Source: Apostichopus japonicus (Eukaryota; Echinodermata; Holothuroidea; Aspidochirotida; Stichopodidae). Taken from it: 64,000 nucleotides of DNA. The notes below the pieces were generated by a model that saw nothing but the letters and a program-made list of their open reading frames with translations, searched no databases and was not told where the DNA came from. The position numbers and the translations under genes were made by a program. Location of the stretch: assembly GCF_037975245.1 (NCBI RefSeq), contig NC_092565.1, positions 15,591,499 to 15,655,498 on the forward strand. Direction: 5' to 3'. Shown here in pieces: positions 25,701 to 40,700 of the stretch (the stretch's first letter is position 1; every line of letters begins with the position of its first letter).

Positions 25701-28700
25701 TCCAAACACGATCAGACGACACACGTCAGGTTCTGACAATTATGGTAGGTATTGGTTGATATATCCACATGGGGCTTCTGAGTGGTAGACTAAAAAGAAA
25801 GAAAGAGGTTGATGACCTTTGAGAGGGTCACTGGGGGCACCCTGCAAAGAATGTTACCAATTTTTAAGCATGGTAGATAGGCCTGCATATGTATAGGAGA
25901 GTATATATGGGCGCCTTAAGACAGGAACGTAGTAAATTATAAATTGCATGAAACTGTGTCCTGATATATCTGTGTCCTGATGCATCTGTGAATTGATGCA
26001 TACTGCCAATAAATACAAGCATTGCTTGAAAGTCAAAAACCTGTGTTGCATGTTTGCTAGAGAAGTAACGCTTATAATGAGGTATATGCTAATGCGGAAA
26101 GTCGTAATCGATTAATCGCCATTAGTCATGATTACACTTTGGAAGTTGCAATTACTCGACTAAAAAACTAGCACTACACATAAACTGCTTTTGACAAATA
26201 GCCTAACCTATCAAAAACAACACTAAAGCAGTTTGTCAGCAAATATCCCAAAAGTAAAGGCTCTCACAATGCTACACTTGCACTGTGCTATGTTAAATAT
26301 CGGCAAGCACCTGCTCCGGTTAGATAACTGCGTTTACTTGTCAGTAATAAGCTTGTTTTGTAGTGCAACATTCAGTCGTCATTGTCGTAATCGCAAATTC
26401 GTAAGTTATAAATCTTTTACTATTGCCAAAGTGTTTGTCATTTCTTCAAATATGTTTACAATTACTTCATTACTGGCCTGGTTCACATTCATCGGATGTC
26501 GGATTGAGTGTGTCGATTGCGGTGTAGTTTAATTTCAGCCTAGCCTAAAACGTTGAACGACCTTCTACAGAAAACTCTTGCATACAAATCATCACACCGC
26601 TACAAAGTGTTACATCTATTCATTGCTTGCATTTTTGCTCTTATTATTGCTAGTAGTTGTAGTAGCCTTGTAGATTCATTCGAAAGTGTTTGATTTACTA
26701 TGAATGATTTTAAGAAATGTCATAGATTGAAAGTTGTTCACAGTTTTTGTTTGTACCTAGATGTTTTAACATGATTTAGACACCACACGTTAAGACATAA
26801 AAGAACAAATAATGACAGTGCACCATGGAAAAGATTTGTTTTGACTGTATTCTGCAATGTAAAATTGACAGTGTGACGTTGTAACTGTAACCGAGTAATC
26901 GTAATAATCGCGAGAAGAGCTATGCGATTAATCGTCTACAAAAGAAAGAGTTGACTATCAGCACTAGTATACATATGCCCTCTTGTATCAGATGAGAATA
27001 TGTGTTCCCTAAGCATAGTTTTAGATCTCTTTAAACTAATCTCACCCTTACCTTGATCATCTTAATTATTATTGATCTTTTGTGTCCTATGGAACTTCCA
27101 AAGACAAATTGACTAAATTGAAGCTGTTTATCCTCCAAGCTCCAATGAACAGAGAGAGACACATCACACCTTCTGTTCCTCTTAGAAGTACAAGCCGTTT
27201 ATTCGCCTCTGTGAACATACGTAAGCTTAACGATCTTATTCTCATCTTTACATACCACAATAATCTTCTCCCTGGGCTGGATGTTTCTCTACGTTTGCTG
27301 TAACTTACTACTCTGTTTATGATCATAATACAAGGAACACATACAATCTGCATACTGCTAATGAATACCTCCTTGTTACCAAAAAAAAAAAAAAAATGTA
27401 CAAAATTCTGTTTTATGTTTAATGGAATAACTGAACCTTAGGTTATTTCTCTCAGATGTCAGCTTAAATAGTACTTGTTCAAAACATTAAGTGTAACCGA
27501 GTTTACATCTTTCCCTTGCTTTTTTTTTGAGGGGAGGAAGGGGAGGGGGAGGCGGATGAGGAGGGGTTTAAGGTTATCAGTATCAGTGTCTCACTTTTGT
27601 TTACTTTCTTTTCCCTTGTTCTGGGAATGATCTATTTGTCAAGCCTTTGAGGTTTTCTTAGTTCACTTCCTTTTACTAGTACAGTTCTTGTTACTACAAT
27701 TACACTGTTTCTTAAATGAAATACATAAAAAAAATGAATAAACTGAACTGAACATGCCAGCCAGGGTGGATGAGTATTAAACTGATAGCCTGGCAACCAA
27801 TGGAGTACCAATAAGCATGTCTGAGATGCTAATCGTTTCATGCATGGAAGACTCCCATTTGCAACATGTCATTAGCTATGAAGTAAACAGTCCTGGATAA
27901 TTCCTAGGTATATATTTCCAGTGCAGGAACTAATAACATAAAACTATGAAGTACTTTATTTTAATATCAAAGCACCAAACATATGCAACTCATCATCTTC
28001 TACTGTTGACTACAAATAAAACCATACAATGTGTTGAATAAATTAATATTTGTGATTCATTGCTAATACTAAACAGTTTCCTAGCAACCGTAGAATACAC
28101 TGTTATACTGTACAGTGTCGTTAAGTTATTTTTTTTTACACTCACATGTGTGTGTATACATATGCAGTAGTACTACTGTACAGTATGGCAATAAAAATTC
28201 TAAAATTTAGTGGTTTGGAAATTTAGGAGTGACAAGCCTTCCTGTCTCCCCACGACCTTTGCTCTCTCATTCTGCCTTGCCTTAGGAATAGGAGCAAAGT
28301 AAATTAATATATTCCAGGTCTCACTTGCCTACACTGCTATCATCCTTTGATGTTGCTGCACATGAACAATCTTTATAAAATACTTATTCAATATGAATTA
28401 AAATCCAATGTTTAAAGCTAGTGCATGCAAGAAACTTCAAAGACTCTTGCTTACTGTACTTGCTTGAGCAAATGTTTGCAAAAAGTTTTACAAAAACATT
28501 TGAACATGTACAGTAAAACTATTTTAATAACCTTGTTTTTCTTCCATCAAATTCTGTGGTGAACTGTTTAATCAATCCTGTTTTGCATTCTCTGGTTAAT
28601 GAACTCAACTGATTATATCTTCTTATACATTCCGCTCACCTCTATCCTCACACCTTCTGTTAACGGATGACTTGAGGCACCAAATTAATTTGGATATGTT

Positions 28701-31700
28701 GCAGATTGTTACAAAGCACTGCTATCAGTCTAGGTTGTCTCTTTCTATATTTGTATTGAGAAATGGTCCTTTAAACATCTGAGGCTCATCAATTTAAGTG
28801 GCTGGACTACTTAGTCTAACACACACACCATTTAGGTATGTTTCTTCAATGCAACACAAAACTCATCAGGAACACATGAAAAATTTGATACATTATGAAT
28901 CTGTCAACAACAAATGATGATGACTATCATCTAACAATGCTTTCTTATTTATCATAAGGATTTAAAGAGAGTGTGTGGTGACCCGCAGGAGAGATCACCG
29001 GGGGCACAGTGCTAAAATTATACCAGTGGCATCTTCGTAGACTAGGAAAGTGCGTTAGTGCGGTAGGAGACAGGTAAGTGAGGAGTGAAGTAAATACAAC
29101 ATGTTTGGCAGAGCAAGGAGATGAAAGGATGGATAAACACTAACAACTAGGTCTGCACTGAGGTACTGTACAGTTCAGAATGAACATTGAGTTCCTTATT
29201 ATTTTGACTTTCTTACTGCACACCTCTTTATATAAAGTGTTCCACAAACACATCAAGTTTTATAGTTTCTGACTAGCAGACACTGGATCAAAACATCATC
29301 AAATGGGGGCCACTAGAGAGAAACCGCAATAAATCTAGTGCTGTTAATGGAGAAGTTGTAATTCATGGACCAATTACTACTCATGGAAAAAAACACTTTC
29401 ACATAAACCATTCTGACAAGACACAATACCAGATGAACTACTTTCACTGTGACCTACACAGTCAGAACTTGACTTTGACAATAACACTGAACACAGCTTG
29501 ACATAGCTAAACATAGCTGGACATATAACATATAACTGAACATGTGACATAACTGAACATAACTGAATATTTAACATTGCTAAACACAGCTGACCATTTA
29601 ACATTACTGAATATAACTGAACATGTAACATAGCTAAATATAGCTAAACACAGCTGAAGATAGCTGAATCTGAACTGTGTTATTGTAATGACAGTTTTCA
29701 CCGTCTTTATAATAAAGAACTAATGTTCTTTTCACATATGTGCACAAATATTATACAGTATGATAAGAAAGTCAACATTGGAAAAGATATACTTTTGTAT
29801 TATTCCATTGGAATTGCTGATTCTTTTGTGACCAAGCTTTTCTCAAACTCATCGGTTTGAGTACATCATAAGAAGTAAAACATGTAATCATACCAGGGAG
29901 ACATGTTTTTCTTCTTCTTTCTCTCTATAAGAATGATGAAAATGCGTGACCTATGTCTACTTGCTTGCTCTCAAATCCCCCAAACTTACTGGTTGGGTAC
30001 TCGATATATTACTTTAATATTTCAAGTTTGTGCCGCTCTAATTTTCCCCTCATTAAATTTACTAGGTTAAGATTTGGTTAAGTGCCAAAACAACTCAATT
30101 TCCTAATCCTAGCCTTGTACGCTTTGGTCAATATTAGAACAGAGCAATTTTTAGTCTCTTTAAAGTATTCACAGAAATTAAAGATATTCTACCACTTGTG
30201 TTGTTCCATCTACAGTCTTACACACAGTTTGATATTACTGTGAACAACCAGTATAAACATTATGTAAAAAAATGCAAACAATTACCACATGACAGAGCCT
30301 AGAGCACAGCACTTTGCCGTTATCGTGCAGTTTTATGTTGAATATTCCACCCATATGTACTGTAAGCAAACTTAGAGCTGCAAGCTTTAAAGTGCAAATG
30401 GAGAGACATAATTTCCCGGGGGGATTATGTAGGTTTATCTTTTTGGCAAAACACTCTGGGTGAGGATTTACAATTTAGAAACAAAACTTTTTACTCAACA
30501 ATAGCAGGAATGTGAGGGATATATACACAAGTTTATGTGAGGTGGAAGATTCGGCTAACGAGAATCAAGAGGACCAGGAATTAAGTGGAATGTACGGTGA
30601 AAGTAGAGAACAGACCAGAGGATACAATCACCAGTTTTCAATTTGAGACCTATAGATGTAAAAGCCAAGTTCAAAACATTTTCTGACTATTAATAGTCTT
30701 GATGATTCTAGTAATTAAAATGATAAGTAGTAAAGAAATATTTGGTAAAAGTAGCAACTTTAAACACTATTCTGTCAAGAATTGGTAGATTGTTTCATGG
30801 TCTTAGATCTGTACTGTATTGTATCATGACTTTCACCATCGTCTCCCGATGTTAAACCTCTTATAAATGAGGCAAATGAAAGAAACTGAAACCAGATCAC
30901 TTTTGAACAAATGTCAATTTGATATCTGCCACCGTATAGCTTTAATTTTGATTAGCTTTAATTGTCCACATGGGAAATCTACCCAATTTGTTTTTTCTTC
31001 TTCTTTGTTTTTTGGTCTCCAATTCTACTTTATATTCTTTTTTCATATTCCTTTTACTCAGTCATACATCACATCATGTGTATATTAATCTATACTCTAA
31101 AAATTATGTGGTACAGTATGTATTTTTAAACTTTGAATGTTTAGTATTAATGGCACATGTATACATAGCAATAACTGTGGATTGCCCGCTCCACACCCAC
31201 CAATACATAATCTGTATTCTAACCATGTTCATCAAGACAGCTTGCGTACAGTATGGATGCCATTCAATCTTCACTAAGTTGCCAGCAATCACAAATAAGA
31301 GAGTTCTTTTCATAATTTTCAATTACTCCCCGTAGTGGAGATGCCACCCATACACTGCCTGCTGATCTCCTAGTATTATAATCCAGAATGTGCAAAGTCA
31401 TTCTAATTTTGTCTTTAAGATATTAAAAAAACAGAAAATTTAGAGGTCATCACACCAATATGGAATATTAAACAATGAGAACAATGACTTTACAAGGCCA
31501 ATTGTTCTCTTGAGAGGTTTTAACTGGCCAAGAGATATATAACCTTCATGGTAAAGAGTTATAAGAGATGACCAGCTCCTGACGAAGGTTAAATGCAATT
31601 TAAAGCAGAACATTCGGGAGAAGTGGGCGGTGGCCAGAGAGGAGGTGGGGGGGGGGACTAGGTAGATGGCACAGTGCAATAGAAGAAGCGGAGATGTAAA

Positions 31701-34700
31701 CGTGGAGCGATGTAAATTCATGAAGGACCACCACAGCGGGTGTTTAACGTTCTGCTCTCGTGTTAACACTTTGACATTTCTCTGTTTAATATACACAACA
31801 ATTGTTTTTGTGAATACAAACTTGGTAGATTGATTATTCTACCAATCGATAAGTTGCTTTAATTAAGCCAGCTCCAAAAAGCCTCCTTTCAAGATGTAAG
31901 ATTATAAAGCAAGGCCAATTACCTGAAAATATTTAAGGTCTTTGTTCATCTAAGCATCCGGGAAGAAGCATTTGAGAAAATACTTGCACTTAAAGAAATT
32001 CATAAAATAATGGACATTAAAACGGAAGTAATATCTGCCATCAATTTTTATCTCATAATCGGAAATCTAGTTAAATTGTATAATAGAGGATAGCATCGAT
32101 GGGAAGAGAAAGTTTTTCCAAGGCATTTTGCTTTTGTATGTCAATTTTTGTAAATGTTTTACTATTCTGTATATTCTTGTTGATTTAGTTGTGTGAATGT
32201 TGGATACACTACTAAATGCTTCTTAAAACTGATTAAAACTGTTTATTGAAACTCTTTTCAAAATTACAGTACAACTTAATGTAACAGTGCTAACCTGTAG
32301 CACTACTTAATTTCTCTCCCCTTTTTTTTTAACTTTCTTTTGTTCTTGGCAAGAGAACAAGATATTAATGACAACAAGCTATCTGAGGTAAAGTAACTGA
32401 ATAAATTACGTGCAACTCCATCTTAGAACTGAGCAGGATTCCAACGGTAAACTACATTAAAAAATCATTTAAAAAAAATTTCAATTGCAAAACATTTAAC
32501 CAATAAATCCATTAAAAGGTTTAATCATCAGTAGTTAAATCTATGGGACAGAGGGATGAAAATTAGGACAACTCTTAAGAAATACAATTTGGCATTTTCA
32601 TTCCATCTGCTACAAAGTGTCTCCTATATATTCTACTGGTTACTGATTTTATCATTCATACATATTCTACAAGGTTATTTCAAAATTAATAATATTTACA
32701 GACTTGACATATCAATGAAAACATTTTTTAACATTTCAGAACTAAATGGGGAAATAAAGCCATGGGTAAACACCCAGCAAAGATGGACTTCACAGCAAAA
32801 TCATGCCAATTTAGTTTTAGATCAGAAACTATTTCCTCTTTTTGGCATAGTAACCTCATTACCAAAGGTCCCCACAAATATTCAGACGTTAAATTTAAAA
32901 GCCAAGCTGTGGAGTCCTTTACATCATGGAGACCAGAGACTATAACCTTAAGATATTAATTAGATCACAAGATGATATACTCTATATATATATATAAAAT
33001 CTTATACCCTCTGATCCTAAAAATACATACCATGCAAAAGAGGCCACAGGGGCCAATAGTGTCTACTCAATGCAGAAAGTAATGTATTTGGCATCCAAAA
33101 ATTCATCATCAGCAAGAGCGGCCATGGGGACGCTAATGTCTACTCAACGAAGAAAGTAATGAATCTGTTATCCAAACATATGTCTGAAGCAAAAGCGGCC
33201 ATGGGGACGCTAATGTCTACTCAACAAAGAGAAAGTAATAGACTTGTTATCAAAAGATACGTCTCAAGCAAAAGCGGCCATGGGGACACTAATGTCTAAT
33301 CAACAAAGAACATGATGAATTTGTTTTCCAAAAATACATCACTTGCAACAGTGAGCATGGGGACACTAATGTCTACGCATTTCAGTAAGTTATGAAATAT
33401 GTTATTAAAAAATTCATCACCAGCAATAGCGGCAATGGGGCGGTACGGCAGGGTCTGGATATGAATGTTTTACCCATAACTTCATAATCAGCAGCAACCA
33501 CCGTGGCGACGCTAGTGTCAGATAGTCAACCCGTAAAGTAATGCATGTATTATCCATTGGGGTACTTACCCTGTGATTGATCAGTCTTGGCTTTGGGAAC
33601 GAAGAGAGGCGAAGACAGAAGTGAGATCATTGGTATCAGAGACAAGACAAAAAAGTGACAAGTGGTGGTTGATTCTTCCTCGCCATTCGTCTGATGCGGA
33701 AGAAGACATTTGTCTTTCAGAGACGATCCCAATGCTCTACAATATGCTGTGTGAAGAGAAAAATTGAAGAGGAAACCGTCAAGATATGTTAAACATGTAA
33801 ATGACACATGAGCTCTAGAGATAGTAAGAGAATATTATGAGAACGGTGTAAAGGAAATGTATCTCTGAGATACAAATATCTAAAAATATTCAAAGCTAAA
33901 CAGGGTACAGCACAGTAGTGCCTTGGAGAGATTTAAATGTCAAAAAAGGATGACTGTAATTAAAACTGGCCCTGGGATATTTATGTAACAAATATTCCCG
34001 CCCACTCGAAAATAACTATGTAAAGAGACAAAAATCCAAGTATCATATCTATTAGCTTTTATGTTTGAGTCTTACAGATTCTTGTGATGAACAACTGCAC
34101 CCCCAAACAACTAAGAAAAATCTTGCTCTGTTGGAGAGACATCCTTGTATAAAAGATGTATGTGAGGGATGTCTCATTTTTGTAAATATTTGATGTCATA
34201 GATTTTAAAAACTTTCATTTTCTCTGTTTTTCTTTTCATAATTTTCAAGGATTACTGACATTGACACTAAGACCAGTTCCATCAATTATTCATGTAAAGA
34301 ACTTAAGACACTTCAATATTTCAGTTTCTGCATTTACAATGCCTATCTCCATTATAGCAACTAAACATTGTAATTGACAAACATAACAGACTGAAGTACG
34401 ATGTCATCATTAGACTTTATACTTGCTCAAGTCTTTGGCCTTGTTTGTGAATGAACATTAAATCTGTGATATCTCTTTAATGAAATGAGATTTGTCTTAG
34501 CTGTTTCAGGAAGCCGAACATCACAATTAGATATCTCTGCCACAAAGAGCAATGGTATCGGCTAGGTCTGTGTCTCCTTTGAGAACAAATCTATATATGT
34601 GCAATGAATCACCAGCATGGTCGACTACAGTAGGTTGTATCCAGTAAGTCCACAACTTACTTCGATACTGACAAGTGATGAGAATAAACAGAGTTTGTTG

Positions 34701-37700
34701 AGGTTTTAATGCAAGGGGCGGGGGGCGGGAGGGGGAGGGATCAGGACGTTGCTTTCTGTTCATGTTAGTTTGATTGCCCTGGCAAGGATGGGATCCTCCC
34801 AGAAAAGGAATTCCCTATTGCAGGGTCTGATCCTGATTCCTGAGTACATATAAGTTAATGACCCTCGTTGCAGTAGATGGATTCCAGTACATAGCATGCT
34901 ATCATTATGCTTCAATCATGTGTGGCAAGAGATATAACAAGGACTACAAAGACTTCAGGCTTTCTCTGATCAAATAATTTATTCCCAAAACAGCTTTGAT
35001 AGCTAACAGTTTGCATGTAATCAACTGCCCTGCATTTCACTTCACCACAGAGTAGGATGTATAAGTAAACTGTTTAACGATTGACATTTCTTGACCTCTG
35101 GTTGACCAATCCATCCATTCCACAGTACAAGACTAACAGGCCAATTTTGTGGCTATAAAAGCTACAGTGCAGGAACTAAATTTTATTTATTTATATGACA
35201 AACAACTTATGCAACAACTGATTGCATCAACATCCCTTCTCTCTGGTTCATAGCCTCAGAAATCTGTGTCTTCTCTCAGCTCTCTAGACAGTTGTTGTTT
35301 TCTTGGAATTCCACCCCTCTCTGTTAAATGCCACCAAAACCACAACCATTAGATCAAGAAATAATTCACGAGACAGACAAATAGATACAATTAAGTAAAT
35401 AGACTTATATCAGTAGGACTATAATTCTGTTCACTATAAAGCAATAATAAGCTGACGAGAGCATGTCTTAGTAAAACTAGATCCGTACTGCGAAACGCTG
35501 AATAATGAGAAAAAACAATCTCTAGTCAGTGAACCTTTTCACGCTAACTAACCTTTAAGGTTTTTAGCTCAAGTATAAAGGATATGAGTGCACAAGCCTT
35601 CGGGACTTTAATCATGCTAAAAAGTGATACTCTATGTACATTGAAACAGCAGTACGAAATTGCAAAACGGCAACTTTACTTTTTGGAGAACAGCCAAGTT
35701 GCAGACTTTATAATTGCTATCTGTGTTTTTCACGTTTTGTAGCTCAGTGTACAACAGTTAAAAATATCCCATACTATAAGTCTATAACCACACAGGAATT
35801 CTGCTAATCATACTTAAAAACCTTTCACTGATTAATGAAAGAAAAAATTAGTCCCTCCTACTTTCAGTTTGTTGCATGTTTATCATTATTCTCACCCTCG
35901 GAATGAGTATAATCTGCGTTCAAATATTCACATAAAGAGAGAGAGAGAGCTTTAGAGCCGCTTCTAATGTTCAGGCTGCTAAATCTTAATTCCCAAAGTG
36001 GGAAGTGATTATGACCCGTCAGGACTTGAAGAATTTGCTATCAATCACAGCATGAAATATTAATTCAATTTCAACATATAAACTAATACAGGGGATGAGA
36101 TCCAATAAACTGGTAGTCTTTCCAACATGAAAAAAACATGAGAACAAAATTATCACCATTTAAGCATAAATAGGGCCACCTACTGCATATACCTACAGGG
36201 TGAAATGCTTGTCACTTTTCTATATGAATATCAGCATAGGCCCACAAAACTCTCATACAAAGACTACAGCTGGCTGGGTCTGATCTCCATATTAAAGGGA
36301 TCAGTGACAGGTTCTTTTTGTGTTCATTAATCGGTAACATGGCTAATTAGCAGAACCACGGTCATTGCTCTGGAAACTTTGTACTTGGTCACTTATTGAC
36401 TTTGGTCAGAGTACAGTGTGTTTTATTGGATGTATAATATTATTACGTAGAATGTAAACAACGTGTACACTATGTCATAAATACTGCAATATACTGTACC
36501 TGTCTGTCTTGTGCAATGTTTAACTGCAACAATATATAGCTACTGTATATGGAAAGAGATATTGTACAGTACAAACACCATGTCCTACCTTATTGCTGCA
36601 TATTATATTCACTATTGCAGCCACTACCTATTATCTCAACAGCTTTGTAAAACTGGTATGGAGTGGTGCTCTGTTCAAATCTCTTCCCTTTTAAATGCTT
36701 AACCCTTTACCAGGTCCCAACTGGATTCTACTTTTCCTAAAAAATAACCCATTCAGAGGAAATCTGTGAGAAACTAAAGTTAATCTGAACCCAGAGGTAC
36801 CTTCTGTATGGTTAATAAACACAGCATTGGTAAGATAATTAGTAAATTAATTAGTAGGTTAATATTCATAGAGAGAAGACAGGTAAGCAAGTCTGGCAGG
36901 TAAACAATGCCTCACTTGTTCAAAGAACTTTAAAAAATTGTTCTTTTATTCTCATCAATAACTTGCACGGAATCAATTATTATGTTTAACAGCAAGAAAC
37001 AATGACTGGTACAACCTCATATATCATGCTAGGAGGCATACACAATGATCACAAAATCAAAAAAGAACATATTTTATATTTCAATGGAAGAAGTTCACAA
37101 AATAAGGTTTTCAGTTACTTTTACTGTTAATTTTGAGACATCCTGAACCTTGTCACAAAAGGACCTCTGAATTACATTTTTATTTCGTTTGGGAAAAACT
37201 GCATCTTTGGACATCAGGAACCAGCCAGACAAAATTCAAAAACATTTCTTGCGAATAATTCAGAATGTTACCGTTGTGCAATAATTTAGTGTTGGTGCTG
37301 TACCATATGTTTCGTTGAATCTTGCATTTTTAATGAACACTGTCAGCTTCAGGGCTGATGGATAAAATTCATATCACATAATAGCTGCCAAAATAAATGT
37401 TGTGGAAATGATAGAATGGATAAACATCGCTTGTGGCTGGTAAAACCAATACAGAGAGGAGAAAAGAAGGTAAATTTCTCCTCGAAATCTGCTTTTATAC
37501 AATGAGTACTTTTGATTGCCTTGCAGATAAAAATTGTGGAAAAACATGTTGCATCACGCATATTTTGTTTAAAGTGACATTTTGCTTTGGTCCCTAGATT
37601 GTGGTTATTTTAAATTTTAAAGTGTGAAATTCAAAGAAAGCATAAAAACATGGGAATTCAAGTAATAATTAAATGCATATAAGCCATTTGCAATAACATA

Positions 37701-40700
37701 CTGTATCTTAGAAGTTATCATAATATACTACAGTATAAAGTTTGCATAAATATTCTAGCAAGTTTTAAAATGCTATATTCTTACATAAATTGAACATCCA
37801 TAGAACACACTTTTCAGGAAAGGAAGACAAAAGTTTCAGAAGGTTATAAATAGTTCAGCTGAAAATGATTTTCAAGAAACAATTAACAATAATCTATCTC
37901 AAGTGTTGAAAGTAATGATAGGTTTTATACATTATCTTCACAATGAATATATGCTACTGATTTTTCAAACTGCTTTATCCTAGCCATAAAGTGACCGTCC
38001 ATATACTGTAGAACACCTTTGAGAAAGGGAAGACTATTCTTTTTGTATCCAGTTCTAAATTTGCATAAGGTCATAAATCCACTTTTTTCAGAACTTTACC
38101 AGGCAACATGTAGGATGTCTGATACTAAGTAATTACTATAAAGTTAGCTTTCATAGGACTGACTTCACCAAAGACGGATCCAAATTCCACATATGACGTT
38201 AATCCGCCAAGCAAGTGTCACATACACGCCATCACATAGATTGCCTTCGTCACAGAATCAAAAATTTCTTTTCATATATTTTTATAATTTGTTACACATA
38301 TCCATGTATGGGGAAGGGGGCACAGGAGTACTATAGCAACTGCATGCAGTGCAGACTATATGGTCTATGTTTGCAAGAGCAATTGCTTCTACAGTAGTTA
38401 CTTTGTTTTGATAGTCATTTGTCAAAACAAGTTTCAAAACATTTCTACCAGGATGCAGATTAGGTACCCAGTAGCTTTACACCCACCACTCAAATCTACC
38501 AAGCTAGAAGCTTGTTTCCAGCTCACTGATGTATAGTTTTTACATTCATGATCTCGGGTAGTTATGCATATTATTGGCAATATGAGAAAGACAACAACAG
38601 TTGTTTATGCATGGCTAATACAGTAGTGGCATATCAAGAACTTACACCCACCACAGAAAATAAAGTCAACATCTTTAATTAGTACAGCTGGGTAGGAGGA
38701 GGGGATATTTGTGGAAGTTAGCTAAATGTACAAATATAAACCATGTTGCTTAACTATTGATTTTATTTTTACGATAAACATTAACAAAAGAATTAAAATA
38801 AAAACAGTAGCCTAAAGAAGTTGTATAAAGCTTGAAATCTCTCAAGTTGCAAAACATAAGGTATTAAGGTGAGCATTAAACATGTCTCAAACCTCTTTCC
38901 TGGATGAACCCATTTTGCACCAATTAAGCCATAAAATATTCACAAAATTATTAATGAAATTATTGGATAGTCTTCAACATAATCTCATATGGTTAGTGAC
39001 TTACTTACATACTGAACCATACATCTAATCCTACTGAACCTGTCAATCCAAACATAGACAATTTTGCATCCCACACATTTCATGAAATATGTGTTCTTAT
39101 TTTAATTCACTTGCAAATGTATGAAGTTTGCGCTTAGCATCGCTAAAAGGTCAACAATATGTAAGAAACCATTTGAGGAAACCAGCTGAAATGGACTGCA
39201 AATTTTTTCCCGAACATGTAAAATATTTTCTTGCCAGCTGTCAAATCGATTACTGGCGTGGTTTGGATTTATCAGAGGCATCAATGTTTTCATTCCTGTA
39301 TCCTTGGAACATAAAGTTACATCTCTAAATCTTTTATGATAAATATTTATCTATGCCTGATGCATTCTGATTTCCTCTTTATACAAGGAATTTTGATTTC
39401 CTGGATTTGTTGTTCTTCCCGGTATAGATATCTCTCTACCCCTTGTTTTTAACTCATTGTTATTTTGTTATTTTTAGCTATTTATCTCACCATACTTAAT
39501 AAATATAGATACAGATAAATCTTGCTCTTCTGTGCATCCGTAATGTCTCTGCAATCTCATTCAGGAGTACTTTGCAGAACATAATGACTGACCTCATCCT
39601 TTAAATCCCAAAGCAATCGAAAGAGATTAAGTCGCAGAGCAAAGTTTGTAACGCTCCGTAATAATTTGCAGATCGAGATCCTGGCGTACTATGACTCGGA
39701 GGCTTTTAAAAACATAACAGCAACCTCCGGATGGTTTGCTAAATGGTTACAGCACGAGTGTAATGGCGAATGTAGTCCTAAATTAATTGACGGAGGTAAG
39801 AGAGATATTTCTATGGAAGATGAGGGTGGTTTTGGCTGTACTCCGAGGACAATATATTCTTTTAAAGGTCAAAGGAAATGGCTTTCTCGTTCAATTTTGC
39901 TATGTTATTTAGGGTTTTCCTTCAACTGCATGTTTTCACTGATGATTCAATCACATTCTGCCAGAATGAGTTTTAGCTGAGTCTAAACAGTCCAAGCAAG
40001 AAGAACTATTTAACTTTGAGCATTCAAAGGAATGCTTTACACTCTACACACATTCTCAAATGTTATCATCTTTTCACCCTCTAATTAAAAAACTGTACAG
40101 CAATAAGAAAGAAGGAAGACAATATCCAAGAAAGAGGCCCAAAGTTAGTGTTTCTAAAGTAACAAACCAAACCCCTAACAACTACATTACATTACCTGTC
40201 CGTATTGCAAATACAGTTATACTCAATTTTGGTTACTGTATATAAAGATCAACGATTGAGAGGACAGAGGTTAAGAGATTTAAAAAAAAAAACTAAATGG
40301 CCTTCAAAATGGCTGAAACACCCATGTTGCCCCTATAAAACCATACTGTACACTTAGAATGATTGAAAGCATTTTACCACTGTTGACAAGTATTCTAGCC
40401 TCTAGATCTCAACTTACTGGCCATTCTGACTTGGGTGATAATCATAGGCAAATCTTCTACAGAGATTTATAACAACTGGACATTTCACAGAAACATTTAT
40501 TGTACAAAGTAATGTGATAGGTATCTCTTCTAGTTAGTGATCAGAAGACAAGCATGGATGGTGCAGCCTTTCCTGAAATTAGCATACCATGACAAATTGA
40601 CAATGACCTATTAAACAACCCTTAATTCAATCAGTCAGGTTATCAATGGTTATACAGAATTGAAATATTAAACTAAAGTTTCATTCATATCCTCTCTACC

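Larger units (their letters stand above)
19140..33569. other. CCDC142 intron 3 (about 14.4 kb)
   Basis: The largest intron. It holds four copies of the MITE family (23367-23651, 25745-25938, 28217-28306, 28970-29095), a triplicated block of about 160 bp (23823-24325), a LINE remnant (27060-27755), a dispersed repeat (28680-28885), a 10-bp array (29485-29680) and a 78-bp array (33020-33555). No further exon is supported; long open frames at 22.1, 22.5, 24.9, 30.9 and 31.4 kb lack splice sites or family similarity. Confidence 0.5.

Noticed and set aside
29377-29701. Minus-strand frames rich in Met/Leu/Val/Ser
   Set aside because: Repetitive translation of the 10-bp array.
31440-31796. 118-codon minus-strand frame
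   Set aside because: Leu/Ser-rich composition, crosses a poly-C run, no splice context and no recognised homology.
32556-32945. 129-codon plus-strand frame
   Set aside because: Low-complexity hydrophobic start and no family similarity; located in an intron just upstream of the 78-bp array.
39666-39980. 104-codon plus-strand frame with a Cys/Gly-rich middle (HECNGEC)
   Set aside because: No splice acceptor or donor in frame, no family I can name, and it lies inside an intron of the opposite-strand gene.
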